Positions 1 through 10,002 of a DNA stretch of 64,000 nt are shown here, in pieces (position 1 is the first letter of the stretch; the number at the start of each line of letters is the position of its first letter). The notes below the pieces were generated by a model. That model worked only from the letters and a program-made list of their open reading frames with translations, was not told the origin of the DNA and did no database searches. The position numbers and the translations under genes were made by a program. Source of the stretch: G963677485 sp942492855 (lineage in GTDB: Bacteria; Armatimonadota; HRBIN16); NCBI GenBank assembly GCA_942492855.1, contig OW818647.1, forward strand, positions 744,001 to 808,000, written 5' to 3'.

Positions 1-421
1 CAGGATCGCACACGTAGTTTGGCATATTACGGCAAAACGCCGCGGTTACCGCCAACCGCGCCGTGTTGGTGTGGTCCTCCATGTAGTCCTGCGGCGAGGG
101 TATCAGCAGTATCTCCGGCTGCACCTCGCGGATGATCGCGCACAGCTTGCGGATGAGTGGCTGTTCGTAGAGTATCTCCAGATCGTTGGTGATGGGCGGA
201 TGATAGGTCGCACCGATCAGTCTGGCGGCATCGGCCGACTCCTGTATCCGGATGCGCGCGGTGGTCTCCGCATCGGTCACCACCGACCCGCAGCAGCCGT
301 TCGCCAGCGACATCACATGGATGTCGTAGCCCGCCTGTGCCAGCAACATCAGCGTGCCGGACATCACGAACTCGATATCATCAGGGTGGGCACCAATGGC
401 CATCGCGCGAGGGTTACTCAT
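1..421 (-). CDS. PIG-L/LmbE-like deacetylase, partial (C-terminus off window)
   Basis: Reading leftward from an ATG at 421, the frame is open to the window edge and gives about 140 residues. The N-terminus has the AHPDD metal-binding motif of the PIG-L/LmbE family (zinc-dependent N-deacetylases of sugar conjugates such as GlcNAc derivatives), followed by a Rossmann-like pattern and a DYMEDHTNT segment that supplies the family's further His ligand. The ATG directly follows the TAG stop of the rhamnosidase-like gene with no gap, so the two are probably translationally coupled. The pairing suggests deacylation of a released sugar or glycoconjugate. The real substrate is unknown, and the C-terminal part cannot be assessed. 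Confidence 0.85.
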   Translation of the reverse strand, partial: MSNPRAMAIGAHPDDIEFVMSGTLMLLAQAGYDIHVMSLANGCCGSVVTDAETTARIRIQESADAARLIGATYHPPITNDLEILYEQPLIRKLCAIIREVQPEILLIPSPQDYMEDHTNTARLAVTAAFCRNMPNYVCDP

Positions 422-2758
422 CTAGTTCGCCGCCTTTCCGTCTACTATCATTTGCGTGCCAGCCGGGTGAACCACATCATGCGCCGCGCCGTTGACCTTC
501 ACGCTGATGGTGCCGTGCGGAGTGGCGATCAGCCCTTCCGCGGAGTTCACAAATCCCGGCAGATTGCTGAAGCTGAACTTCCTGAAGCCAGGCTCCAACG
601 GCTTGATTCCGAGTATATACGCGTGCCAGAAGTAGACCGGAATGCCCGACCAGCCATGGCACAGACTGCCAGCATCATCAAAGTCGGCGGCACCCTTGAT
701 GGTCTCCCAAAAAGTAGTCGCACCGTGGCTCAGCATGTAAGCCCAGTCCTTGCGGATGTCCTCCATCGCGGCCAGCCCGAACTGCTCCGGCTGCTGAAGC
801 AACGCCTCATACTTGTAGATACTGTAGCTGAGCGTGGCCCTGACCATGCCATTCTCGCGGTTGGCCAGCTTCGCACGCAAGCCTTGGGCCTCACGCTCGG
901 GCACCACGCCGGCCAGAAGAGCCAGTGATTGCGTCAACTCCGCACAGTGCTGCTCGTTGTCGGAATAGGTGCGGTATTGCTGCACGCGGGCGTCCCAGAA
1001 CTTGCGGTGGATGGCCTTGTTCACGCTGCGCTGCTGTGCCGAGTAGTCATCGGCCAGAGGCTGATCACCCAGATAGTGCGCCATCCTGGCCGCGGATTCG
1101 AGGGCCAGCGAGTAGAACAGGTTGAGCGGCGCATCTCGGCGGTCAGGTGACACCTTCTCACTGTGCGCGCCGTCCAGACCATCGGCCCACTCGTAGAAAT
1201 GCCAGTAACGCTTGCCGATGGGCAGTTGCAGAAGGCCCTCGGCCAGCGAGGCCTGGTAGCTCTCCAGCATCCGCTTCACGCGTGGAAGCTGCCTTGCTGC
1301 GAACTCCAGATCACCGGTATACATCAGGTGATCCGCTAATGCGATCACCCACGCCATGCTGAAGCAAGGGATCGTGATACTTATCTCCGCAGGCGCGCAC
1401 ATCTCCAGATAGCCGTCGGCCTTAAGTCCCATGCCCAGAAGCTCCAGAGAAGCCGCCGGGAACTTGGGATCGCCAAACGCGGTGTAGCCGCACAGCGCCT
1501 GGTTGCGCATATCCATGGCATACAACGCCTGCTCACGCCACGGGCAGTCCTCGTAGTGCTCATGCATGCACAGCTCCAGCGTGCGGATGCTGGTCTGGTA
1601 TATCTGGTCAATCTGCTCATCGGAGCTTCGGAAGCTGCCGTTTTGCACCACCGGATACGCCACCGGCAGCAGGCCCGCATACGCGATCTCGCACTTAGGC
1701 CCGGCATGGCTGATGTGCAGTTGGATATACCGCCCAGCCATGCGCAGGAAGAAGTGGGTGAAGCTCTGCTTGCCCTCGCGGCATACATACCGGCTGGCGA
1801 AACACCTCCGGCCCACACTGGCGCGTACATGGCCATCCTCCAGATGCTCTCCCCAGGCGATATCGACTATGGTTCCCTCCGAGGCATCCAGCTCCAGGTC
1901 GAACGGCCCAGCCTCTTCGCGGCCCAGATCGAAGATCAGATAGATGCCATCGGCCTTCTTGGAGGCTGCGGTGATGAGCTTCAATCCCTGCCTGTCCGGG
2001 AGCCTGGTTACAGAACCCGGGATCACAAGCTGCTCCAGAGTGCCCGGCAGAAGGCGTGCGGCCTGCATCTGCTCCGCCACAGGGCTTGCTTTCTCCTCAG
2101 TGGATTGGTGGAACAGTCCCTGCGCCACCAGGCATGATGTCAGCCGGCCGCCGATGTTGAGTTTTTCGATCGGACGGGCTTGAGCAAGCGGACGGGTCTG
2201 CGTGCTGACAGTGTCCGCGGCGGTGATCGCACGCCAGTCCGACTTCATCTGGAACTCTGATGTGTTCCAGTTTTGGTCATCTGGTCCGGCGTGGTATTCA
2301 AAGGTGAAACCGAGTTGGCCGGTCACCTTGGCTATCTTGCCCTGCTTGTAGCCATTCGACAGCCGGTAGGAGGTATCCATCCCGCTGCTGACCACCGTCT
2401 CGGCACACCGCAACGTGTAGATCAGACCCGGGTTGGAGACGATGTATTGGAAACTGTCTGCGCCCTGATAGAAGCCCAGAACTGCGATGGTGTTGCGCCC
2501 GGCATGAAGGTATTGCGCTACCGGCAGCGTGTCGTAGGTCTTGCATTCGGGATAGTCGTCATACTGACCGAAACCCGCAAGCTGATCGTTGATCCATACC
2601 GCGTAGTCCGTGTCGATGCTGATATGCAGACTGGCGTTACTATTGACGGTGGGCAGATCGAACTGCTGGCGAAACTGGACATACTGGTTGGGTGAACTAC
2701 CCGCCGCGGCGGGCCAGATCCAAAGGGCACCGGTATCATCAAATGGCTGTGTATTCAT
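422..2758 (-). CDS. GH78-like alpha-L-rhamnosidase
   Basis: A protein of 778 residues with no signal peptide, so probably cytoplasmic. The N-terminal third is beta-sandwich (WIWP start and a YAVWINDQ segment, typical of GH78 accessory domains). The (alpha/alpha)6 catalytic region begins near residue 380 and carries EDCPWREQALYAMDM, matching the DxPxRE..D general-acid region of GH78. GATTFWE and CHGWSG lie near the C-terminus, followed by the usual C-terminal sandwich ending in TPHGTISV. GH78 enzymes release alpha-L-rhamnose from rhamnogalacturonan or glycosides by inversion. I chose the ATG at 2758 because AGGAAAG lies about 8 bases upstream; a TTG 30 bases earlier has no such site. The stop abuts the deacetylase start. 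Confidence 0.88.
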   Translation of the reverse strand: MNTQPFDDTGALWIWPAAAGSSPNQYVQFRQQFDLPTVNSNASLHISIDTDYAVWINDQLAGFGQYDDYPECKTYDTLPVAQYLHAGRNTIAVLGFYQGADSFQYIVSNPGLIYTLRCAETVVSSGMDTSYRLSNGYKQGKIAKVTGQLGFTFEYHAGPDDQNWNTSEFQMKSDWRAITAADTVSTQTRPLAQARPIEKLNIGGRLTSCLVAQGLFHQSTEEKASPVAEQMQAARLLPGTLEQLVIPGSVTRLPDRQGLKLITAASKKADGIYLIFDLGREEAGPFDLELDASEGTIVDIAWGEHLEDGHVRASVGRRCFASRYVCREGKQSFTHFFLRMAGRYIQLHISHAGPKCEIAYAGLLPVAYPVVQNGSFRSSDEQIDQIYQTSIRTLELCMHEHYEDCPWREQALYAMDMRNQALCGYTAFGDPKFPAASLELLGMGLKADGYLEMCAPAEISITIPCFSMAWVIALADHLMYTGDLEFAARQLPRVKRMLESYQASLAEGLLQLPIGKRYWHFYEWADGLDGAHSEKVSPDRRDAPLNLFYSLALESAARMAHYLGDQPLADDYSAQQRSVNKAIHRKFWDARVQQYRTYSDNEQHCAELTQSLALLAGVVPEREAQGLRAKLANRENGMVRATLSYSIYKYEALLQQPEQFGLAAMEDIRKDWAYMLSHGATTFWETIKGAADFDDAGSLCHGWSGIPVYFWHAYILGIKPLEPGFRKFSFSNLPGFVNSAEGLIATPHGTISVKVNGAAHDVVHPAGTQMIVDGKAAN

Positions 2759-2845
2759 TGGCTCACTTTCCTGATGCGCGCTTATCAAGCACGCGGAATA
2801 TTCCTACTTTAGATTACACCGCTTAGGATGCCGATTCTTGTTTGG

Positions 2846-3304
2846 TTAGTCAACTCCAGAAGCATACATGGCTAGACCACCATAGAATATGACGTATATC
2901 ATATAAAGGCCCATCCATACAATGAGGGGCATCGATATCCAAAGTGCCGCATTTGCCAGTTTGGCTTCCTTAGTAGTATGCGGTGTTTTTAAGTGTCGTT
3001 TCACGTCGCGCGCGACGAACATGGCGGCGACCACTAACCCTAAGCTCAGAATACTAAAAAGGCCTATGAAAAACAACCCTAATCCAAAGAAGACCAAACC
3101 CGCCACCGATAACCTGAGAGCCCAATCGGCAGCAACACGTGGTGAGGACTCATCGAGGGCATCCGCAGGCGCATTCAACGATTCGTAACACCGCGGGCAG
3201 ACCAGTAGGCCACGGTCCTCTTTTGCGCAGTCGGCGCACACCGGATGCTTGCAGTAGTGGCACCGCTCCTCAGCGGTGATTTCCGGGTGGTTCACGCAGT
3301 GCAT
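2846..3304 (-). CDS. B-box-type zinc-finger membrane protein
   Basis: A protein of 152 residues. The first 40 carry eight possible zinc ligands in pairs (C3/H6, C15/C18, C23/C26, C36/C39), the spacing of a two-zinc B-box/RING-like fold. A short linker leads to two long hydrophobic stretches (about residues 65-100 and 118-150), so the finger faces the cytoplasm or hangs off the membrane. It is paralogous to the genes at 10506 and 10923. I know this as a family of uncharacterised bacterial B-box zinc-finger membrane proteins; no enzymatic motif is present and no function is assigned. Confidence 0.75.
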   Translation of the reverse strand: MHCVNHPEITAEERCHYCKHPVCADCAKEDRGLLVCPRCYESLNAPADALDESSPRVAADWALRLSVAGLVFFGLGLFFIGLFSILSLGLVVAAMFVARDVKRHLKTPHTTKEAKLANAALWISMPLIVWMGLYMIYVIFYGGLAMYASGVD

Positions 3305-3476
3305 GGGTGCTCCTCCAATGATCGATTTTTAGGGTCCGGTTTCATGTTACCAGATATCAGTCCGCCTGTATCGCATCCGTAGGGATGGCCCTTGTGGCCA
3401 TCCGTGGTGATGGATTGATGCGGGTTGTGCATGCGAGCGGTAATCTACCAGTCGAGATTAGTCTTGCTGCCCGATT

Positions 3477-3613
3477 CCGCGACATAAATGTCTCGGCTCT
3501 TGATCAGCAAGCCTGTTAAAACAGGCTGCGGCACTTCGTGCCGATGGCGTGCCCTCCGTCCTAGGCTGCTTCAGCAGCCTTAGCTGTCAATAGCCGAGAC
3601 ATTGATGTCGCGG
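3477..3613. repeat. Core palindromic element A, copy 1
   Basis: A 137-bp element with terminal inverted arms beginning CCGCGACATAAATGTC and ending GACATTGATGTCGCGG. Inside are two hairpins: GCCTGTTAAAACAGGC and AGGCTGCTTCAGCAGCCT. It lies in the 426-bp gap between divergent genes; the rest of that gap (3305-3476, 3614-3730) holds no gene I can see. Near 3380-3405 is a short hairpin resembling the GGGGCG-type repeats at 56252-56383. Confidence 0.9.
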
Positions 3614-3730
3614 CGTATAGGCACGAGTTCCCACCCAACCTATCCCGCATCCTCTTGACATCGCGGCCAGCTTCAGGGAACATACTATCAAGGCCGCTGT
3701 GCAATACATACAAACCTGGAGCAATCATCT

Positions 3731-6700
3731 ATGAGCATCAAAATCACCGTGCCGATCCTAATCGCCGTGCTCGCAACCGCTGCCTTGTCTATCGCCCAAG
3801 CGCAGGAGCCGGCGTTGGTGGCTCACTGGTCGTTCGATGAGGGCTCCGGCAGTGTGGTGAAAGACGTCTCAGGAAACGGCCATGACGGCAGCATCAAGAC
3901 CGCCGTGTGGGCGAAGGGTATCAAAAGCGGTGCGCTCTCTTTCGACGGCTCCATTGACAGCAGCGTCAGCATCGACTCCTCTAAACTGCCGACACTAAAG
4001 GCGTTCACCATCGAGGCGTGGATACATCCCACCGATCTGAACAACCCTCCCGACAAATATATCGTAAGCTGGTGGGACCATTTCCTGCTGCGCATCGACC
4101 GGCCCGGTTTCAACAGTGCCACCTCCTTCTACACTTTCACCAATGCCGATCCGGGCGTTCCCGCCAAAGGCCCTGCGCCGCAGACCAACGTCTGGCAGCA
4201 CCTGGTGGGCACCTGGGATGACTCCACCGCGCAGCTCTGGGTGAACGGGGAGAAGGTCGCGGAAATGCCGCGGTCAGGCCCACTCGGAGTCACCGATAAG
4301 CCGTTTGACATCGGCTCCTCATTCAAAGGACTCATCGATGAGGTAAAGGTCTACAGCCGGGCTCTCAGCGCGAAGGAGATCGCGGAGCAGTTTGGCATGT
4401 CCGCGCGCGTGATGAGCTTCCAATCGGAAGACCCGGTCTGCCTCGCCCAGAGACCCGCAACTCTGCAGCTCACCCTCATGAACACCAGTCAATCCAGCTT
4501 GCTGGCCAGACCCCTGATCACGCTGCCTGCCGGCGTGAAACTGGTCGGCAATCCACCCGAACCGGCACGTATCGAGGCCGGGAAGAGCCGCAAGTTCGTC
4601 TGGACAGTCGTATCGTCCACTGACGGCATGAAGCAGTTCCTGGTGGATCCCGGTGTGACCGGTGGAGGAGCGCTGCCCGCATCGGCCACCGTCCGGTTCC
4701 TGCCCGCGGTTAGCAGCCACAACGCATCACAAACGAAGGCGAGTCAGATGAAATTTACATCCGATGGTAATCAATTCGAGGTCACCGCAGAACCACAGGG
4801 CCTGAACGTGCTGGTCACATCGGGTGGCTGCTCATACCGGCCTCTCGCAGGGCTGGGACCGGTGTTCCGTGCGGGCGACGTGGAACACCGGCCGGGTTCA
4901 TACCCGGTGCAGCTTGTGTCTGTGAAACCGCAGCCGCGGTCGTTGATCGCCACCTACTGCGCCCTCCCTGCGGGAATGGAGCCCGTGGAGTTCACCCTCA
5001 CCGCCAAGCCCGCCAGACAAGGGATGTCGCTGGAGTTCGATTGCCAGCAGCCGGTGGTCTCTGCGGTCACGGCTGGAGTTTGCATCGGAGTCGACACGCT
5101 GCGTTCTCAGCCCGTGGGCCGATACCACGAGCAGGGGGGCGAAGGACCGTTCCGCGTGTTCTGGCTAGCCGAAGCGCAAAGCTGGGCCTGGGCGGAGTGG
5201 GATTTCGACAAGAGCAACTGCTCCGTCATCACGCCCACCAGCCTCACACCCAGCCGTCAGCCGCTGATCGGAGATCAGGTCTATATGAACCGGCAAGACG
5301 GCTCGCGGATGCCCATGCACGAGGTGCTGAACCTGCGGTTTGGCTCCGACCTCTGGAAGACGATCGGTCCCCTACCCAACAAGCCCACGCCATTTGCGAA
5401 GGAGCTGCGCAACATGGTCTGCGCCGACCTCTGGGGAAGCTCCTTCGGTGTCTGCAAGGATTTCCTGGAGTGGCTCGATCGCAGCACGGCGGGTGCCTAC
5501 AAGTTCCTGACCATTGTGCATGACTGGCAGTCACCTGCATACGACACCAACCTACCTGAGGTGATGCCTCCCAGCGCTAAATACGGCGGTGAGCAGGCGA
5601 TGCGCTCTCTGCTGGCCACCGGCAATCGCATCGGGCGGATCGGTCTGCACAACAACTATCTGGTCACGGGCCTACCCGGTGGACGCGCAGAGGGTGCCGG
5701 AGCACGGCCATACCTCTCACCCACAGGAGGCATGGACAAGGTTCTGGGGGGATTCAGGCCTGCACCCATCAGCATGGTCGAACCGATGAAGCTGATTGAG
5801 CCGGAGGTCCATGCGATGGGCACCTCCGCCGTTCACCTGGACGAACACGGCGCCATCGGGTTGCCAGTGGAGGGCTGGGCGTTTGGCATCAACTGCGACC
5901 CGAAGCACCCGGAGGAGATCATGCTCCGCACGCTCATCCGAGGGATGCGAGAAACCGCACAGACCGCAAAAAAGATACACCAGGGACCGGTGTTTGTGGA
6001 GACGGGTGGCAATGAGTATCTTGAGGGCTACTCCGACTGCAACGACTACGGTGTGCTGAAGGGAACCGCCCGTGTGCTCTGGCCCGACTACAAGCTGCAC
6101 CGCATCCAACCGCTCATCGGCGGTTACGGCATGGGCCTGTATTACCGGTATTTCCTGTCACCCAGCGAGTTCTACACGCCATGGCCATCGCCCGGAGTCA
6201 AGCAGGAGGAGGCCGACGACTACCGCACCGCGCAGTTGTTCTATGCCAACGGTGCCTATCTCTTCTGGTACCCCGGTATGCCGAAGGAGTTTGCCTTCAC
6301 CGAGGTTTGTCTGGTGGGCACGCTGCAGCCTTATTACATGTTCCAGAAAATCAAAGAGATCAGCTACTTGTTCGATGACAACAAATGGCGGAGCTTCGCG
6401 GAGCTCATCCAGCAGGATTATCCGCGCGACCGTCGCTATGTAGTGAAGCAGATATTCACCAACGGATATACCCAGATCGTCAACCGCACCGCCGATGAGG
6501 TGACCGTCCCCACACCGCGGGGCAAGATGGTGCTGCCGAAGAACTCCTTCGTGGCCTGGAAGGGCAGCAGCCTCTATGCCTATTCCGCGTATGCTCCCGG
6601 CACTCGGCATCGGGTGGACTATGCCGAGGACAAAACGCGCCGAATCAAGTTCATCAACCCGCGGACCGGCGAATTCCAGGGCGTGACCGTGCCCTCGATA

Positions 6701-6757
6701 TGGGTGAAGGGCAAGAAGGTGGAGGTCTCATTCACGCCGGACAAGCTCCCAAAATAA
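3731..6757 (+). CDS. Secreted LamG-domain protein with putative TIM-barrel glycosidase region
   Basis: A protein of 1008 residues. A Sec signal peptide (about residues 1-24, ending AQAQE) is followed by a LamG/concanavalin-like domain (about 27-220; VAHWSFDEGSG and FTIEAWIHP are typical). An Ig-like NEW3-type segment spans about 230-320. A large C-terminal region (about 340-1000) resembles a beta-sandwich plus TIM barrel, broadly like GH101/DUF5696-type proteins, and ends in a short beta domain. Candidate acidic residues are in VHDWQ, VHLDEHG and VFVETGGNEY, but I cannot assign a family or catalytic pair. GGAG about 10 bases before the ATG supports the start. Likely role: binding and hydrolysis of an extracellular glycan. 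Confidence 0.7.
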   Translation: MSIKITVPILIAVLATAALSIAQAQEPALVAHWSFDEGSGSVVKDVSGNGHDGSIKTAVWAKGIKSGALSFDGSIDSSVSIDSSKLPTLKAFTIEAWIHPTDLNNPPDKYIVSWWDHFLLRIDRPGFNSATSFYTFTNADPGVPAKGPAPQTNVWQHLVGTWDDSTAQLWVNGEKVAEMPRSGPLGVTDKPFDIGSSFKGLIDEVKVYSRALSAKEIAEQFGMSARVMSFQSEDPVCLAQRPATLQLTLMNTSQSSLLARPLITLPAGVKLVGNPPEPARIEAGKSRKFVWTVVSSTDGMKQFLVDPGVTGGGALPASATVRFLPAVSSHNASQTKASQMKFTSDGNQFEVTAEPQGLNVLVTSGGCSYRPLAGLGPVFRAGDVEHRPGSYPVQLVSVKPQPRSLIATYCALPAGMEPVEFTLTAKPARQGMSLEFDCQQPVVSAVTAGVCIGVDTLRSQPVGRYHEQGGEGPFRVFWLAEAQSWAWAEWDFDKSNCSVITPTSLTPSRQPLIGDQVYMNRQDGSRMPMHEVLNLRFGSDLWKTIGPLPNKPTPFAKELRNMVCADLWGSSFGVCKDFLEWLDRSTAGAYKFLTIVHDWQSPAYDTNLPEVMPPSAKYGGEQAMRSLLATGNRIGRIGLHNNYLVTGLPGGRAEGAGARPYLSPTGGMDKVLGGFRPAPISMVEPMKLIEPEVHAMGTSAVHLDEHGAIGLPVEGWAFGINCDPKHPEEIMLRTLIRGMRETAQTAKKIHQGPVFVETGGNEYLEGYSDCNDYGVLKGTARVLWPDYKLHRIQPLIGGYGMGLYYRYFLSPSEFYTPWPSPGVKQEEADDYRTAQLFYANGAYLFWYPGMPKEFAFTEVCLVGTLQPYYMFQKIKEISYLFDDNKWRSFAELIQQDYPRDRRYVVKQIFTNGYTQIVNRTADEVTVPTPRGKMVLPKNSFVAWKGSSLYAYSAYAPGTRHRVDYAEDKTRRIKFINPRTGEFQGVTVPSIWVKGKKVEVSFTPDKLPK

Positions 6758-6801
6758 CCAGATGCATCATACCCGCCAATAGGGCACCAATGACCATGTT
6801 G

Positions 6802-6935
6802 CCGCGACATAAATGTCTCGGCTATTGAACACCTAGCACGTTTAACGGTCTTCGGAACTTCGCAACGATGGTGATCCCGCCATCAGGCTGCTTCAGCAGC
6901 CTTGTTGATCAATAGCCGAGACATTTATGTCGCGG
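6802..6935. repeat. Core palindromic element A, copy 2
   Basis: A 134-bp copy with intact 5' (CCGCGACATAAATGTC) and 3' (GACATTTATGTCGCGG) arms and an intact right hairpin (AGGCTGCTTCAGCAGCCT). The left internal hairpin is degenerate. At 6976-7030, downstream, lies a fragment (GTGACTAAACCCGCGGCAGC) of the family I repeat also found at 19276 and 41224. The rest of the 6758-7149 gap shows no gene. Confidence 0.88.
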
Positions 6936-7149
6936 AATCGGCGTTACCAGGCTCCGTAGGTATTTGCGATTAATAGACTGGGTGACTAAACCCGCGGCAG
7001 CGTGGCTGATCACCTCCGATCAACCCACCCAAACATATCTATTCATCACAAGCCGTTACCATTAGGAATGCTAAAGAAGGAAACAGGCAGTGATGAGGCG
7101 GATATTGAAGGTGTATCTAGAGATTTTAATGCTTCTTGGAGAGAAATTC

Positions 7150-8625
7150 ATGCTTGCCAAAATCGCCTGTCTGTTAGTCGGTACCTTGTCATTGAGTGCG
7201 ATGGCGATAGCCCAGGACAAGCCGGTGCGGAACGTCATACTCAAAGACACAACGGCGTCGGTAGGGCTGACAATAGCTACCGATCAAGCATGCTGGGTTG
7301 ATATCAACAACGATGGTTGGGTCGATCTCATTACGTCAGGCAGTGTCTGGAAAAACAATGCAGGATCGATGTTCAGCAAAATCGCCGATGTGGGCATGTG
7401 CGTTTCGGCAGATTTCGACAATGACGGCTATGTTGACTTGTTTTCGTGGTCATCAATGAAGCTGTATCGTAACAACCAGGGAGGGAGCTTTACTGAGGTT
7501 ATGTTGCCAAAGATGCCTGCCACTGTCTCTCGTGGTGCTTGTTGGGGCGACTTCAATGGTGATGGTTTCGTCGACCTCTACATCGGTGGATATGAAGATT
7601 GGAATGCGGGTATCACATATCCCAGCATGATACTCATGAACCAAAAAGGGCACTCACTCAAACTGGTCTGGACACAGGCAACGAATCGCTCGCGTGGTGT
7701 CACCTGCTGTGATTTCGATCAGGACAGCGACATGGACATATACGTGTCCAATTACCGTCTGCAGCCTAACCAACTATGGCTGAACGATGGCAATGGCAAG
7801 TTCAAGGATGTTGCCGCGGAATGGAACGCCGTGGCAACCTCGCCTGGTTTTGATGGCGGTCACTCCATCGGATCTGCATGGGCCGATTTCGATAATGACG
7901 GACTGTTTGATCTGTTCGCAGGGAATTTCGCTCACGTCGATAATAGGGGTGACCAGCCGAAGTCACGGTTCCTGCGCAACCTCGGTCCGAAGAGCAAATA
8001 CCACTTTCAGGACATGGGCACATGCGGTGTATCCTACCAGGAGTCATATGCCACGCCGGCTGCGGGTGACTACGACAACGACGGCAACCTCGATCTGTTC
8101 TTCACCACAGTCTATGGTGTTGCCTCCTTTGGTAAACCCAACTACCCGGTTCTCTATCGGAATCAAGGCGGATTTGTCTTTAGCGACATGACTGCGGCGG
8201 CTGGAGTGGCACAACTTCCGCCGACCTATCAAGCTGCATGGGCCGATTTCAACAATGACGGATGTCTAGACCTCATCGCCGGAGGCAAACTGTTCGTCAA
8301 TGCCGGGAACGGCAACCATTGGCTCAAAGTGCGTCTGACCGGTGATGGGCAAGTGGTCAATCTGTCGGCCATTGGTGCTCAAGCACGAGTGCTGCTGAAG
8401 GGCAAAACACAATCGAGGCAGGTGGAAGCTGGTACTGGCGAAGGCAACCAGAACGATCTGACGCTGCATTTCGGCTTGGGTCAGAACTGGGCGCCAGTCA
8501 GTCTGGAAATTCGCTGGCCGAACGGTGATAAACAGGTTCTTAAGAATGTGATGACTGACCGATTACTAAGCATACAATACAAACCTGTAAAGAAAGATAA
8601 ACTGGGTGATAAGAAGGTTCGATGA
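7150..8625 (+). CDS. Exported FG-GAP/VCBS-repeat protein with UnbV/ASPIC C-terminus
   Basis: A protein of 491 residues with a signal peptide (MLAKIACLLVG through about residue 22). The body consists of FG-GAP/VCBS beta-propeller repeats with recurrent calcium-type loops (DINNDGWVDL, DFDNDGYVDL, DFNGDGFVDL, DYDNDGNLDL, DFNNDGCLDL). The last about 90 residues match the ASPIC/UnbV domain (GAQARVLLKG, GEGNQNDLTLHFGLG, IRWPNG). Such CRTAC1-like proteins are extracellular or periplasmic and often surface-bound, with no known enzymatic activity. I chose ATG 7150 because GGAG lies 8 bases upstream and the signal peptide starts there; an open extension back to 7090 lacks both. Confidence 0.88.
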   Translation: MLAKIACLLVGTLSLSAMAIAQDKPVRNVILKDTTASVGLTIATDQACWVDINNDGWVDLITSGSVWKNNAGSMFSKIADVGMCVSADFDNDGYVDLFSWSSMKLYRNNQGGSFTEVMLPKMPATVSRGACWGDFNGDGFVDLYIGGYEDWNAGITYPSMILMNQKGHSLKLVWTQATNRSRGVTCCDFDQDSDMDIYVSNYRLQPNQLWLNDGNGKFKDVAAEWNAVATSPGFDGGHSIGSAWADFDNDGLFDLFAGNFAHVDNRGDQPKSRFLRNLGPKSKYHFQDMGTCGVSYQESYATPAAGDYDNDGNLDLFFTTVYGVASFGKPNYPVLYRNQGGFVFSDMTAAAGVAQLPPTYQAAWADFNNDGCLDLIAGGKLFVNAGNGNHWLKVRLTGDGQVVNLSAIGAQARVLLKGKTQSRQVEAGTGEGNQNDLTLHFGLGQNWAPVSLEIRWPNGDKQVLKNVMTDRLLSIQYKPVKKDKLGDKKVR

Positions 8626-8685
8626 TCAGCACCGAATCGCATCGTGATCGTTTCCTAAATCAGGCCATCTGAGGAGGACTAGAGG

Positions 8686-9978
8686 ATGAATCCGAATGAA
8701 GCACTAATCGACCGAATAGCCCAGACCAAAACGCTGATGGAGAGCAAAGGTGTCAGGCACCACAAGCTGACTGGGCTTGATTACTATACAAGCTATACCG
8801 ACCTTTACGACTGGGAACTCTACTACGATACCCTCGCTCTGGCCTATCTGGGCAACGAGAGTTATGGCATCAACGGCATCAACATCTTCCTGGCGAATCA
8901 GCGGGAGGATGGGTTCATCCCGCGCCATGTGCGCCAGGTACCGCTCGAAGAAGGTTCACCAGAATCCGTAAACCAAATATGGGTGGAGGAACAAAAGGAG
9001 CACTGCAAGCCGTTCCTTTTCCAGACAGCTCTGATTATCAGCAAAGCGCTTGGGAACATGGACTGGCTCACCATGCCGCAGTTTGAAGGGTTGAAGAGAT
9101 ACCTCAACCACTGGCTCAAGGACTGGGACAGTGATCATAACGGACTCTGCGAGTGGAACAGCGGTCCGCACAGCGGCGCCGACTCCCAATTGGAGCGCAT
9201 CGGCTCATGGGGCTCGCGTTTCTGTGAGGGTGCCGATCTGAACAGCTTCCTGCACCGCGAGTGCAAAGCGGCCGCGCTGGTAGCTACGATCCTGGGTCAA
9301 ACGACAGACGCAGACTATTATGCGGCTCAGGCCCAGATGAAGGCCGACCGTATTCAGGAGCTGCTTTGGAACGAAGAGGAGGGCTTCTTTTACGACCGAA
9401 ACTGCAAAACCGGCCAGCCCATCCTGGTGAAATCCGCGGCCACTTTTCTACCGCTCTGGGCAGGAATCGCAACGTATAGCCAGGCGGAAGCGTTGGTCAA
9501 GAAGCATCTGATGAACACTGATGAGTTTTGGGCCACTCTGCCGGTGCCCGCTTACGCACGCTCTGAGCGGTTCTACACCCAATACTACCAGCCCAACTAC
9601 GACCTTGATCCGCTCCGGACTTTGCCACCAGGACACTGCAACTGGAATGGCGGCACCTGGCTTCACTGGAACTATATGTTCGTGCAAGGTCTGCGGCAAT
9701 ATGGATTTATCGATGAAGCGAACCAGTTGGCTGACAAGCTGTGCGCGGCCATGCAAGCCAACCCCGGCGTATACGAGTGGTACAACGCCGATACGGGTGA
9801 GGGGTGTGGGATGTCCTTCTGGGCCGGCGCCACCGTGATGGGCTTCCTCATGCCAACCGAACTTGGTCTTGGCGTGGACCCCACGCGGCTGGATGACAAC
9901 CTCGACCCTGCGGGCTACGAATTAGTGAGGCAGCAGCTTGGGCTTACCGGCAGGTTCCAGCCGACGGAGGTCCATTGA
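8686..9978 (+). CDS. MGH1-like glycoside hydrolase (GH63/GH37-type)
   Basis: A protein of 430 residues without a signal peptide. The (alpha/alpha)6 hallmarks of the MGH1/GH63/trehalase group appear in order: YDWELYYDTLALAYLG, the GLCEWNSGPHSGADSQ segment in the position of the catalytic acid loop, GADLNSFLHRECKAAA, the NWNGGTWLHWNYM motif and finally YNADTGEGCGMSFWAG. Members cleave alpha-linked glucose or mannose (for example alpha-1,2-mannosylglycerate, trehalose or glucosyl-oligosaccharides); the substrate cannot be read here. A strong AGGAGG lies about 10 bases before the ATG. It follows the FG-GAP gene by 60 bases on the same strand. Confidence 0.85.
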   Translation: MNPNEALIDRIAQTKTLMESKGVRHHKLTGLDYYTSYTDLYDWELYYDTLALAYLGNESYGINGINIFLANQREDGFIPRHVRQVPLEEGSPESVNQIWVEEQKEHCKPFLFQTALIISKALGNMDWLTMPQFEGLKRYLNHWLKDWDSDHNGLCEWNSGPHSGADSQLERIGSWGSRFCEGADLNSFLHRECKAAALVATILGQTTDADYYAAQAQMKADRIQELLWNEEEGFFYDRNCKTGQPILVKSAATFLPLWAGIATYSQAEALVKKHLMNTDEFWATLPVPAYARSERFYTQYYQPNYDLDPLRTLPPGHCNWNGGTWLHWNYMFVQGLRQYGFIDEANQLADKLCAAMQANPGVYEWYNADTGEGCGMSFWAGATVMGFLMPTELGLGVDPTRLDDNLDPAGYELVRQQLGLTGRFQPTEVH

Positions 9979-10002
9979 TCAGCGTGCGAAATCATACCCT
10001 CC

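Noticed and set aside
3655..3690. TTGACA with CATACT downstream as promoter of the LamG gene
   Set aside because: Spacer is about 20 bases, too long for a standard sigma70 promoter.
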